64,000 bases of DNA from positions 7,086,001 to 7,150,000 of the forward strand of contig NZ_CP049258.1 of NCBI RefSeq assembly GCF_011046735.1, in the 5' to 3' direction. The notes beneath the pieces are model-generated. The model searched no databases. It was not told the DNA's origin and was given only the letters and a program-made list of their open reading frames with translations. The DNA is from Nordella sp. HKS 07 (lineage in GTDB: Bacteria > Pseudomonadota > Alphaproteobacteria > Rhizobiales > Aestuariivirgaceae). Shown piece after piece: positions 25,869 to 33,332 of this stretch (positions are counted from its first letter, which is position 1; every line of letters begins with the position of its first letter). The position numbers were made by a program, and so were the translations under genes.

Positions 25869-26969
25869 ATGACATCATTTATTCAAGACAGTCTGGCGAT
25901 CGTTGCGGAAAAGGTGCGGACCGGCAAGATGTCGCGCCGGCGCTTCATGCAGGTCCTGGCGGCATTGGGCGCCACCGGCGCCCTGCCGACCTGGCGCGAG
26001 GCCGATGCCCAGACCAAGGAGATCGTCTTCGCTATGTGGGGCGGCGACGCTGAGGAAGTCTACCGCAAGGCCTGGGGCGCTCCCTACGAGGAGAAAGCCG
26101 GCGTCGCCATCCATCTCGACGGTTCGGGCCCGACCCGCGGCAAGATCCGCGCCATGGTCGAATCAAAGAACGTCACCTGGGACGTCTGCGACAGTGGTCT
26201 CGGGACCCAGGCCTCTCTCGGCCTCGAGGGCATGCTCGAGCCCATCGACTACTCGATCGTCGACAAGAACAAGATCATTCCCGGCCTCGCCTATAAATGG
26301 GGCCCCACCGGCTACATCTATAGTTCGGTGCTGACCTGGGACAGCAAGGCCTTTGGCGGCGAGGAACCCAAGACCTGGGCCGATTTCTGGGACCTGAAGC
26401 GATTCCCGGGCAAGCGCGTCGTGTGGAAATACATGGTCGGCGTGCTCGAGGCCGCCCTGATGGCCGATGGCGTCGAGCCCGACAAAGTCTATCCGATCGA
26501 CATGGATCGCGCCTTGAACAAGATCAAGGAAATCAAGGAGCATCTGGTTCTGTGGGACAGTGGCGCCAGCAGCCAGCAGGTCTTCCGCGATGGTGAGGTG
26601 ACGATGGGCCAGATCTGGCACACGCGCTCCACCATGCTGGCGGACGAATCGGAAGGCCGTTTCAAATACACCTTCAATCAAGGGGTCGTGCAGCCGGGCG
26701 TCTGGGCCGTGCCGAAGGGCAATCCCGCCGGCAAAGCGGTGTTCGACTTCCTCGCTTCCATGCAGGACCCCGAGAAGCAGCTCATCCTCCTGAAGGAACT
26801 GAGCCAGGGGCCGGCCAATCCGGAAACGGCCAAGCTCGCGCCCGAGCTCGCTTCCCGCAATCCGGGTTCGCCCGAAAATCTGGCGATCCAGGTCTTCGAA
26901 AATGAGGAATGGTACGCCAAGAACCATCAGGAAGCGGAGAAGCGCTTCCTCGACGTGGTTTCTTCCTGA
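25869..26969 (+). CDS. PotD-like periplasmic substrate-binding protein, Tat-exported
   Basis: The ATG at 25869 follows AAGGGAG. The 366-residue protein carries a twin-arginine signal (MSRRRFMQVLAALGATGALP, Ala-x-Ala-like cleavage near EADAQ). The mature part resembles extracellular solute-binding proteins of the spermidine/putrescine type (EIVFAMWGGDAEEVYRKAWGAPYEEKAG, GTQASLGLEGMLEPID, WADFWDLKRFPGKR, NPAGKAVFDFLASM). It would deliver a small cationic or amide ligand to the two permeases downstream. A repeat A element separates it from those permeases, so its mRNA may be processed or terminated there, giving more binding protein than permease. Confidence 0.8.
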   Translation: MTSFIQDSLAIVAEKVRTGKMSRRRFMQVLAALGATGALPTWREADAQTKEIVFAMWGGDAEEVYRKAWGAPYEEKAGVAIHLDGSGPTRGKIRAMVESKNVTWDVCDSGLGTQASLGLEGMLEPIDYSIVDKNKIIPGLAYKWGPTGYIYSSVLTWDSKAFGGEEPKTWADFWDLKRFPGKRVVWKYMVGVLEAALMADGVEPDKVYPIDMDRALNKIKEIKEHLVLWDSGASSQQVFRDGEVTMGQIWHTRSTMLADESEGRFKYTFNQGVVQPGVWAVPKGNPAGKAVFDFLASMQDPEKQLILLKELSQGPANPETAKLAPELASRNPGSPENLAIQVFENEEWYAKNHQEAEKRFLDVVSS

Positions 26970-26970
26970 T

Positions 26971-27097
26971 CTAGAGCGCTTCCCGCGAAAGTTGCTCGAC
27001 TTTCGCGATAAGGAAGCGCTCCAAATATATGTAGTCGAGCCCTTTTTATCCCGTTTTGATCGAATCTATTGATTCGATCAAAACGGGAAAGGCTCTA
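26971..27097. repeat. Repeat A, copy 2, inside the ABC operon
   Basis: This is a full copy of the two-hairpin element, starting CTAGAGCGCTTCC immediately after the binding-protein stop and ending GGCTCTA 19 bases before the permease start. Both hairpins are intact. In this position it may act as an intercistronic mRNA stabiliser or attenuator, as palindromic elements do in other bacteria; that is inference. Confidence 0.9.
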
Positions 27098-27116
27098 ACG
27101 CCCCGGGAGCGCCGCC

Positions 27117-27938
27117 ATGTATCTGCTGTTCGTAATGCCGGCGGCGTTCCTGCTGTTCTTTCTCTATCTCGTGCCGTTGGCGCGCATCCTGGTGATCAGC
27201 GCCACCGACGGCCAGGGCTTCGCCGCCAATTACGGCGCGGTGCTCACCTCAGAACCCATCCATCGCATGGTTTGGACGACGATCGAGATCTGCGCCATCA
27301 CCACCGCGGCGACTCTTCTTATCTCCTATCTCATCGCCTATGTGCTGGTGCAGGCATCAGAGCGCACGCGCACCTGGATGATGCTCTGCATCCTGGTGCC
27401 GCTCTGGGTGTCGGTGCTGGTGCGCGCCTTCGCCTGGATCGCGGTTCTCAACAACAACGGCCCGGTCAACGGCCTGCTGCAATGGTCGGGCCTTGTCGAT
27501 GAGCCGGTGCAGCTCGTGCGCAACCAGTTTGGCGTGATGCTTGGCATGGTCCATTACATGCTGCCTTTCGGCATATTGCCGCTCTATGCCGCGATGAAGG
27601 GCATCGATCCCAGGCTCATCTCGGCGGCACGCGCCGTGGGCGCTCGTCCCTTCACTGCCTTCCGCCGGGTATTCCTGCCGCTCAGCATACCGGGCCTCTA
27701 CAGCTCCTTCGTCATCGTCTTCATCTTCTCGCTCGGCTTCTATGTCACGCCCGCCATTCTGGGCGGCGGCCGCATCGTGATGATCGCGGAATATATCGCG
27801 CTCCTGATCTCGCAAGGCTATGACTGGGGCATCGCCGCGGCACTTGCCACCATGCTCCTTTCCGTCGTCTTCGCCGTCGTCTTCATCGCCGGCCGTTTCG
27901 CCGACTGGGATGCGGTGCTCGGAGGCTCCCGTCGATGA
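27117..27938 (+). CDS. ABC transporter permease, PotB-like
   Basis: This 273-residue integral membrane protein begins directly with a hydrophobic segment (LLFVMPAAFLLFFLYLVPLARILVI) and has about six membrane helices. The coupling loop with the EAA-type motif is visible as ISAARAVGARPFTAFRRVFLPLSIPGL, where it contacts the ATPase. It belongs to the spermidine/putrescine type binding-protein-dependent importers. It ends in an ATGA overlap with the second permease. Confidence 0.85.
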   Translation: MYLLFVMPAAFLLFFLYLVPLARILVISATDGQGFAANYGAVLTSEPIHRMVWTTIEICAITTAATLLISYLIAYVLVQASERTRTWMMLCILVPLWVSVLVRAFAWIAVLNNNGPVNGLLQWSGLVDEPVQLVRNQFGVMLGMVHYMLPFGILPLYAAMKGIDPRLISAARAVGARPFTAFRRVFLPLSIPGLYSSFVIVFIFSLGFYVTPAILGGGRIVMIAEYIALLISQGYDWGIAAALATMLLSVVFAVVFIAGRFADWDAVLGGSRR

Positions 27939-28732
27939 CACTGCCCAAGTCTCTTCCCGGCAACGTTCTGCGCGGCCTCGCCTGGGCCGGTGTCCTGTTC
28001 CTGATCGCGCCGCTTCTGGTCGTGATCCCTGTCTCCTTCACGCCCGAGCGCTATCTGTCTTTCCCGGATGAGGCGCTGTCCCTGCGCCACTACGAAACGC
28101 TGATCTTCGACCGGCGCTGGTCGGGCGGGATACTGACAAGCCTGTTGATCGCCAGCGTCACCACCGTGCTCTCCGTCGTCATCGGCACCCTCTGCGCCGT
28201 CGGCATGTGGCGCATCGGCGGTCGCCGCATGCAGCTGTTGCGCCTGATGATCCTGGCGCCTTTGATCGTTCCTTCGATCGTCCATGCGCTGGCCTTCTAC
28301 AAGAGTTGGATCGACCTCGGCTGGCTCGACACCATATGGGGCGTCATCATCGCCCATACGACCATCTGCGTGCCATTGGTGATGATCACTGTCTCCGCCG
28401 CTTTGTCGAGCTTCGACTACCGGCTCGAATATGCCGCCCGCTCGCTCGGCGCCCGCCCTTCCACGGTGCTGCGCCGCATCATCCTGCCCAATATCATCCC
28501 CGGTGTGGTCTCAGGCGGCATCTTTGCCTTCATCACCTCCTGGGACGAGATCATCGTCGTCCTCTTCATCACCGCCCGCAAGATCCGCACATTGCCGCAG
28601 ACAATATGGTCGAGCATCATGGAACGTGTGGATCCCGCGGTCGCTGCCGTCTCCTCGGTCATGATCGCCGCGACGCTCGCGGCCGTCATCATCAAGCTCA
28701 TGCTCGCGAGGCGAGCGTCCGCACAATCCTGA
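27935..28732 (+). CDS. ABC transporter permease, PotC-like
   Basis: This is the second permease, 265 residues with about six membrane helices. Its EAA-type loop reads LEYAARSLGARPSTVLRRIILPNIIPGV, followed by ITSWDEIIVVLF, typical of PotC. It overlaps the first permease by four bases and lies 21 bases before the amidohydrolase gene. It forms the membrane pore with the PotB-like protein. Confidence 0.85.
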   Translation: MTLPKSLPGNVLRGLAWAGVLFLIAPLLVVIPVSFTPERYLSFPDEALSLRHYETLIFDRRWSGGILTSLLIASVTTVLSVVIGTLCAVGMWRIGGRRMQLLRLMILAPLIVPSIVHALAFYKSWIDLGWLDTIWGVIIAHTTICVPLVMITVSAALSSFDYRLEYAARSLGARPSTVLRRIILPNIIPGVVSGGIFAFITSWDEIIVVLFITARKIRTLPQTIWSSIMERVDPAVAAVSSVMIAATLAAVIIKLMLARRASAQS

Positions 28733-28753
28733 GAACCAAACTAGGAGCGCCAA

Positions 28754-30391
28754 ATGGTCAAGAGCCGGCCCATCCAGCAGATCGTCATCAATGGCAAGAT
28801 CGCCACCATGGAAGGCGATGGTGTCTTCGTCGAGGCGCTCGCCATTCGTGACGGCCACATCGCCGCGCAGGGCTCGACGGCCGATATGCGCGCTCTGGCG
28901 CCGCATGCCGAGGTGATCGATTGCGGCGGCCGCACCGTTCTGCCGGGTTTCATCGACAGCCATTGCCATCCCGACATGCATGGTGCCCGGCTCGGCCGCT
29001 GGACCGATCTGTCGGAGGGATTTTCGAGCAAGGAGGAAGTGCTTCAACTCGTCCGCAAGGCGACCGAAGGCACGCCGCAAAGCCGCTGGTTCGTCGGCTT
29101 CCGCTATGACGATCTGCGCCTCGGCGGCTATCCGACGCGGGACGAGCTCGACGCCGCCGCGGGTGGCCGGCCGGCCTTCCTCTACCGCCGCGATGCGCAT
29201 CTGGGCTTTGCCAACAGCGCCGCGCTGAAGATCGTCGGCTACACGAAGGATAGCCAGGATCCGCCCTTCGGCCGCCTCGACCGCGACCCTGCGACCGGCG
29301 AGCTGACGGGCCTGCTGCGTGAGACGGCCGCGCATGAGGTGGTTAATTACAACCAGGCGGATTTCACCTCCGACGATTTCGCCGCGGGTCTCGTCAAGGT
29401 CTTCGCCGATTTCGCCACCTACGGTATCACGTCGGTGCACAACAGCCTGTGCTCGACCCACGGCATCGTCGCCTATCAGAAGATGCGCGAGGCCGGAAAT
29501 CTCAAGATGCGTGTCGGCCTGCTGGCCTCCGGTCGCGAGGACGAGCTCATCCAGGCGATCATCCGCTCCGGCTGGCGCACCGGCTTCGGCGATGAATGGG
29601 TGCGGCTCACCGGCGTCGAATGGTGCCCGGACTGCTCGACCAGCGGCCGCACCGCCGCCTATTACGATCCCTATGTCGGGCCGAAGGTGCTGGGCGAGCC
29701 CGAGGATAATCGCGGCATGCTTCTCTACGAGCTCGAGGACTTCAAGCGGCGCGTCCTGCAGGCGCATCAGGCCGGACTTCTGGTCGGCGCCGACGGCGTC
29801 GGTGACCGCGGCATCGATTTCGTGCTTGACGCCTATGAGCACGCGCTCGATCGACACCCCGTCGAGGATCATCGCCTGCGCGTCGAGCATTGCTGCAACG
29901 TGACGCCATCGATCCTGCAGCGGCTCAAGCGTCTCAAGGTCATCTGCTCCTCCGCCACCGGCTTCGCCTATGACCTCGGCGACGCCTATCGCCGCAATCG
30001 TGGGCCCGAGGCGATGCGCTATATGTGGCCGCATCGCAGTATGATCGATGCAGGCGTGGTGGCGCCCGGCCATTCGGATTCGCCCGTCTGCCATCCCAAT
30101 CCGCTGCGCGCCATCCATTCGCTCGTCAATCGCGTGACCGACAGCGGCGCCGATCTCGACCAGAGCGAGGCGATCAGCGTCTATGAGGCGATCGAGGCCT
30201 ATACGACGCTCGGCGCCTATTGCGGCAAGGAAGAGCACATGAAGGGTGATCTCAGCCTTGGCAAGCTCGCCGACTTCATCGTCCTCGAGGAAGACATCTT
30301 CACCATGGACAAGAAACGACTCGATCAACTGAAGATTCGCGAAACCTATGTCGGCGGCGAACCGGTCTTCCGGCGCAGCGGAGCAGCATGA
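28754..30391 (+). CDS. Amidohydrolase of the YtcJ/Amidohydro_3 type
   Basis: This 545-residue cytoplasmic protein is a metal-dependent amidohydrolase. Near residue 70 it has the first metal motif GFIDSHCHPDMHG (His-x-His). The barrel shows GADGVGDRGIDFVLDAYEHAL and RLRVEHCCNVTP, then late APGHSDSPVCHPNP, and the small beta domain closes with LSLGKLADFIVLEEDIFTM. The family hydrolyses amides and cyclic amides; exact substrates are hard to predict. It sits between the permease and ATPase genes of an importer and overlaps the ATPase gene by four bases. The imported ligand is therefore probably its substrate, such as an N-acylated amine. Confidence 0.8.
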   Translation: MVKSRPIQQIVINGKIATMEGDGVFVEALAIRDGHIAAQGSTADMRALAPHAEVIDCGGRTVLPGFIDSHCHPDMHGARLGRWTDLSEGFSSKEEVLQLVRKATEGTPQSRWFVGFRYDDLRLGGYPTRDELDAAAGGRPAFLYRRDAHLGFANSAALKIVGYTKDSQDPPFGRLDRDPATGELTGLLRETAAHEVVNYNQADFTSDDFAAGLVKVFADFATYGITSVHNSLCSTHGIVAYQKMREAGNLKMRVGLLASGREDELIQAIIRSGWRTGFGDEWVRLTGVEWCPDCSTSGRTAAYYDPYVGPKVLGEPEDNRGMLLYELEDFKRRVLQAHQAGLLVGADGVGDRGIDFVLDAYEHALDRHPVEDHRLRVEHCCNVTPSILQRLKRLKVICSSATGFAYDLGDAYRRNRGPEAMRYMWPHRSMIDAGVVAPGHSDSPVCHPNPLRAIHSLVNRVTDSGADLDQSEAISVYEAIEAYTTLGAYCGKEEHMKGDLSLGKLADFIVLEEDIFTMDKKRLDQLKIRETYVGGEPVFRRSGAA

Positions 30392-31497
30392 CCGTGTCGA
30401 CGGGCTTCCTCGAGATACGCAACCTGGTCAAGCGTTATGGGTCGGCGGTCGCCGTCGACGGTGCCTCACTGTCGATTGCCAAGGGGGATTTCCTCACCTT
30501 GCTCGGGCCCTCGGGCTCGGGCAAGACGACCATCCTCATGGCGATTGCCGGCTTCGTGAAGCCGACCACGGGCGAGATCGTGCTGTCGGGACGCGATCTG
30601 GTGCCGCTCGAGCCCGAGGAGCGCGACCTCGGCATCGTGTTTCAGGGCTATGCGCTCTTTCCGCATATGACGGTGGCGCAGAATGTCGCCTTCCCGCTCG
30701 AATTGCGCAAATGGAAGCCCGACGCCATCGCCAGAAGGGTCGAGGAGACGCTGGCGATGGTCGATCTCGCCCGTCTCGCCGATCGCCGCCCGGCGCAATT
30801 GTCGGGCGGCCAGCAGCAGCGCGTCGCGCTGGCCCGCTGCCTGTCCTACCAGCCCGACCTCCTTCTGCTCGACGAGCCGCTTTCCGCCCTCGACCGGCAG
30901 TTGCGCGCCCGCCTCCAGGACGAGCTCAAGAGTCTGCATCAGAAGGTCGGCGTGACCGTGGTCAATGTCACGCATGACCAGGACGAAGCGCTCTCCATGT
31001 CCACCCATATTGCGGTGATCAATGGTGGCCGGATTGTCCAATACGGCACGCCCGACGACATCTACGAGAATCCGGCGACGCGCTTCGTCGCCCGTTTCAT
31101 CGGCCGCAGCAATGTCGTTGCGATCGAGCGGCTGGAGGCGAAAGGCGACACGGCTTCCGCCTTGATCGCCGGCAAATGGCTGCCGGTCACCGGCAATCCC
31201 GCCATCACCGGCAAGGCGGCTCTGTCGCTCCGGCCCGAAATGATCGAGATCGGGGCCACGGACAAGGACGGCGCAACCGGACGGCATGTCGCCATGGACG
31301 CTCATATCGAGAATTGTGTATATCATGGGGGGACCACGGCGCTCGATCTCAGGACGGCCATTGGTCCCTTGCGGGCCGAGATGCCGACCAGCCGGCTGGG
31401 CATAAAACCGACTCCCGGCTCCGTTGTGCGGGCCTCCTGGCCTGTGCACGCCGGCCGGATCGTAAGCGAGGATGACACCGCCCTTGATCAACAGTGA
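30388..31497 (+). CDS. ABC transporter ATP-binding protein, PotA-like
   Basis: The 369-residue ATPase has Walker A GPSGSGKTT (about residues 39-47), Q-loop VFQGYALFPHMTV, signature LSGGQQQRVALARCL, Walker B LLLLDEPLSALD and switch NVTHDQDEALSM. A C-terminal regulatory TOBE-type domain (about residues 280-360) follows. It powers the PotD/B/C-like import system whose genes precede it. Its last 26 bases overlap the start of the XRE-cupin regulator gene. Confidence 0.9.
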   Translation: MTVSTGFLEIRNLVKRYGSAVAVDGASLSIAKGDFLTLLGPSGSGKTTILMAIAGFVKPTTGEIVLSGRDLVPLEPEERDLGIVFQGYALFPHMTVAQNVAFPLELRKWKPDAIARRVEETLAMVDLARLADRRPAQLSGGQQQRVALARCLSYQPDLLLLDEPLSALDRQLRARLQDELKSLHQKVGVTVVNVTHDQDEALSMSTHIAVINGGRIVQYGTPDDIYENPATRFVARFIGRSNVVAIERLEAKGDTASALIAGKWLPVTGNPAITGKAALSLRPEMIEIGATDKDGATGRHVAMDAHIENCVYHGGTTALDLRTAIGPLRAEMPTSRLGIKPTPGSVVRASWPVHAGRIVSEDDTALDQQ

Positions 31498-32041
31498 GTT
31501 CGATGTCGGGACGGCGCTCAGGCTCAAGCGCGAGCAGGCCGGACTGTCACAGCGACAGCTCGGCGAACTTGCCGAGCTCACCCACGTAACCATCGCCAAT
31601 GTCGAGAACAACCGCACCGCTCCATCGGTGGCGACGCTGGCGCGCATTCTCGACGTCCTGAAGCTCACCTTCTCCGAATTCTTCACGCCCGACCTGCCGA
31701 GCATGGACAAGGTCTTCTACCGCAAGAGCGACTTCGTGCAGCTGGCCTCCGGCGACTGCGAGATCATGCAGGTGGGTCCCGGCCGTGGCATCGCCAAGCT
31801 GCAGGTCCTCAAGACGCGCTATCGCCCGGGTGCCGAGACCGGCCCTGAAATGCTGAAGCACGAAGCGGAGGAAGGCGGCGTCATCCTGTCGGGCCAGATC
31901 GAGCTCACCGTCGGTGACCGCACCGAGATCCTCGGGCCCGGCGACGGCTATCTCTTCCGCTCCAATCAGCCGCATCGTTTCCGCAACGTCGGCGACGTCG
32001 ACTGCGTCATGGTGGCCTCCTGCACCCCGCCCTATCTCTGA
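31472..32041 (+). CDS. XRE-family regulator with C-terminal cupin (PuuR-like)
   Basis: The protein has 189 residues. Residues about 12-68 form a helix-turn-helix (LRLKREQAGLSQRQLGELAELTHVTIANVENNRTAPSVATLARILDV in register with XRE domains). Residues about 110-185 form a small cupin barrel (EEGGVILSGQIELTVGDR, GPGDGYLFRSNQPHRFRN). This architecture is that of PuuR and related sensors of polyamines or other small ligands, which repress catabolic operons until the cupin binds its effector. It overlaps the PotA-like gene and is probably the operon's own regulator. Confidence 0.85.
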   Translation: MTPPLINSEFDVGTALRLKREQAGLSQRQLGELAELTHVTIANVENNRTAPSVATLARILDVLKLTFSEFFTPDLPSMDKVFYRKSDFVQLASGDCEIMQVGPGRGIAKLQVLKTRYRPGAETGPEMLKHEAEEGGVILSGQIELTVGDRTEILGPGDGYLFRSNQPHRFRNVGDVDCVMVASCTPPYL

Positions 32042-32054
32042 TCGAGGCGCTTTG

Positions 32055-32172
32055 CGAGCGCGTGATGCGAAATAGTGGGTACCGGTTTTTCGCAAAAATC
32101 ACGCGCTAAAATATTGAAGCTGATCACGTTTATGAGTTTGGATTGACTCAATCCAAACTCAACGTGATCTAG
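32055..32172. repeat. Repeat B, copy 1 (two-hairpin palindromic element)
   Basis: This is a 118-bp element with a second copy at 45209-45325. Its first hairpin has arms like AGCGCGTGAT/ATCACGCGCT enclosing GCGAAA...TTTCGC. After a short AT-rich linker a second hairpin has arms TGAGTTTGGATTGA/TCAATCCAAACTCA set inside GATCACG/CGTGATC. It ends CTAG. It fills most of the gap between the XRE-cupin and LysR genes. Similar palindromes are very common in Rhizobiales. Confidence 0.85.
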
Positions 32173-32228
32173 CGACGGCGTAAACAGCAGCTACCCTTTC
32201 GTTTCTCCTGGCTCTATCCTCCCGGACC

Positions 32229-33191
32229 ATGACATCGCTTCGCCGCCTCCTGCCCTCCGCCGGCGCGCTTTTCGTCTTCGAGGCGGCGGCGCGTTATCTG
32301 AGCTTCACCCGTGCCGCGGCTGAGCTCAATGTCACGCAATCGGCGGTGAGCCGAATGATCGCCAGGCTCGAGGGGCATCTCGACACCAAGCTCTTCATCC
32401 GCACCACCACCGGCCTTGAGCTCAGCGAGGACGGCCGCCATCTCTACAATGCGGTGACCGGCAGCTTCCAGCATATGGAGATCGCCATCGAGGACATCCG
32501 CGCCCGTCATGGCGACGCCGGCACGGTCACCTTGTCGCTCTCATCGGCCTTCGCGATGCATTGGTTCATGCCGCGCCTCGATCGCTTCCAGAGTCGCTTT
32601 CCGAATATCGATCTGCGTTTCCAGCTGGTGCGCGGCGAACCGACCGGCCCGATCGAGGATGTCGATCTCGCGATCCGCTACAATCTCTCCGAGGACGATG
32701 ACCAGCAGCGCTGGCCGCTGATGGAGGAACTCGTCGTTCCCGTCTGCAGCCCCGCTTATCTTAGCACCCATGGCGGGCTCGATGACTGCCCCGACCTGAG
32801 CGGCCACACGCTGGCGCATCTCTCGGGCTCGATCCGCATTCCCTGGTCGCGCTATCTCTCCGAATTCAATTACCCCTCGCCCGCCGGCAGCCGCAGCCTT
32901 ACTTTTTCCGACTACACGCTGGTGATACAGGCCGCTGTCGCCGGCCGCGGCATCGCCTTGGGCTGGTGGCATGTCGTCGCTCACGAACTGCTTCAGAAGG
33001 AACTGGTGCCGGCTGCTCGCAACCCGCTGAAGACCGGACAGTTCTACTATCTCGTGGCGACATCGCGCCGGCCCTTGCGCAAGCCGGCCGCGCTGGTGCG
33101 CGACTGGCTGCTCGGCGAAATGGCTAGCCTGCGCCACGAAGTGCTGGGGGAAATCCCAGTTCAGCCTAAATTAAATCATGAAAATCAGTAG
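32229..33191 (+). CDS. LysR-family regulator, GcvA-like
   Basis: This 320-residue protein has an N-terminal winged helix-turn-helix (FEAAARYLSFTRAAAELNVTQSAVSRMIARLEGHLDTKLFIRTTTG, about residues 15-62). An effector domain follows with VTLSLSSAFAMHWFMPRLDRFQSRFP and AVAGRGIALGWWHVV, typical of the GcvA/AmpR branch. It stands between the ABC operon and the acyl-CoA ligase gene, both on the same strand. It may control the downstream ligase-dehydrogenase-oxidase genes; no divergent target is present. Confidence 0.85.
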   Translation: MTSLRRLLPSAGALFVFEAAARYLSFTRAAAELNVTQSAVSRMIARLEGHLDTKLFIRTTTGLELSEDGRHLYNAVTGSFQHMEIAIEDIRARHGDAGTVTLSLSSAFAMHWFMPRLDRFQSRFPNIDLRFQLVRGEPTGPIEDVDLAIRYNLSEDDDQQRWPLMEELVVPVCSPAYLSTHGGLDDCPDLSGHTLAHLSGSIRIPWSRYLSEFNYPSPAGSRSLTFSDYTLVIQAAVAGRGIALGWWHVVAHELLQKELVPAARNPLKTGQFYYLVATSRRPLRKPAALVRDWLLGEMASLRHEVLGEIPVQPKLNHENQ

Positions 33192-33332
33192 CATAGACGA
33201 GAAATAGCGCACTCTCCTTACGGCAAGGGGTATTCCCGCAGATCATGCCGACTTGATCATTGCGTGCGTGCGTCGCGCACCCTGAGCCCCTACTCTCCGG
33301 GCAAAGACACAAGCCGTCCCGGGAGGACAGAC

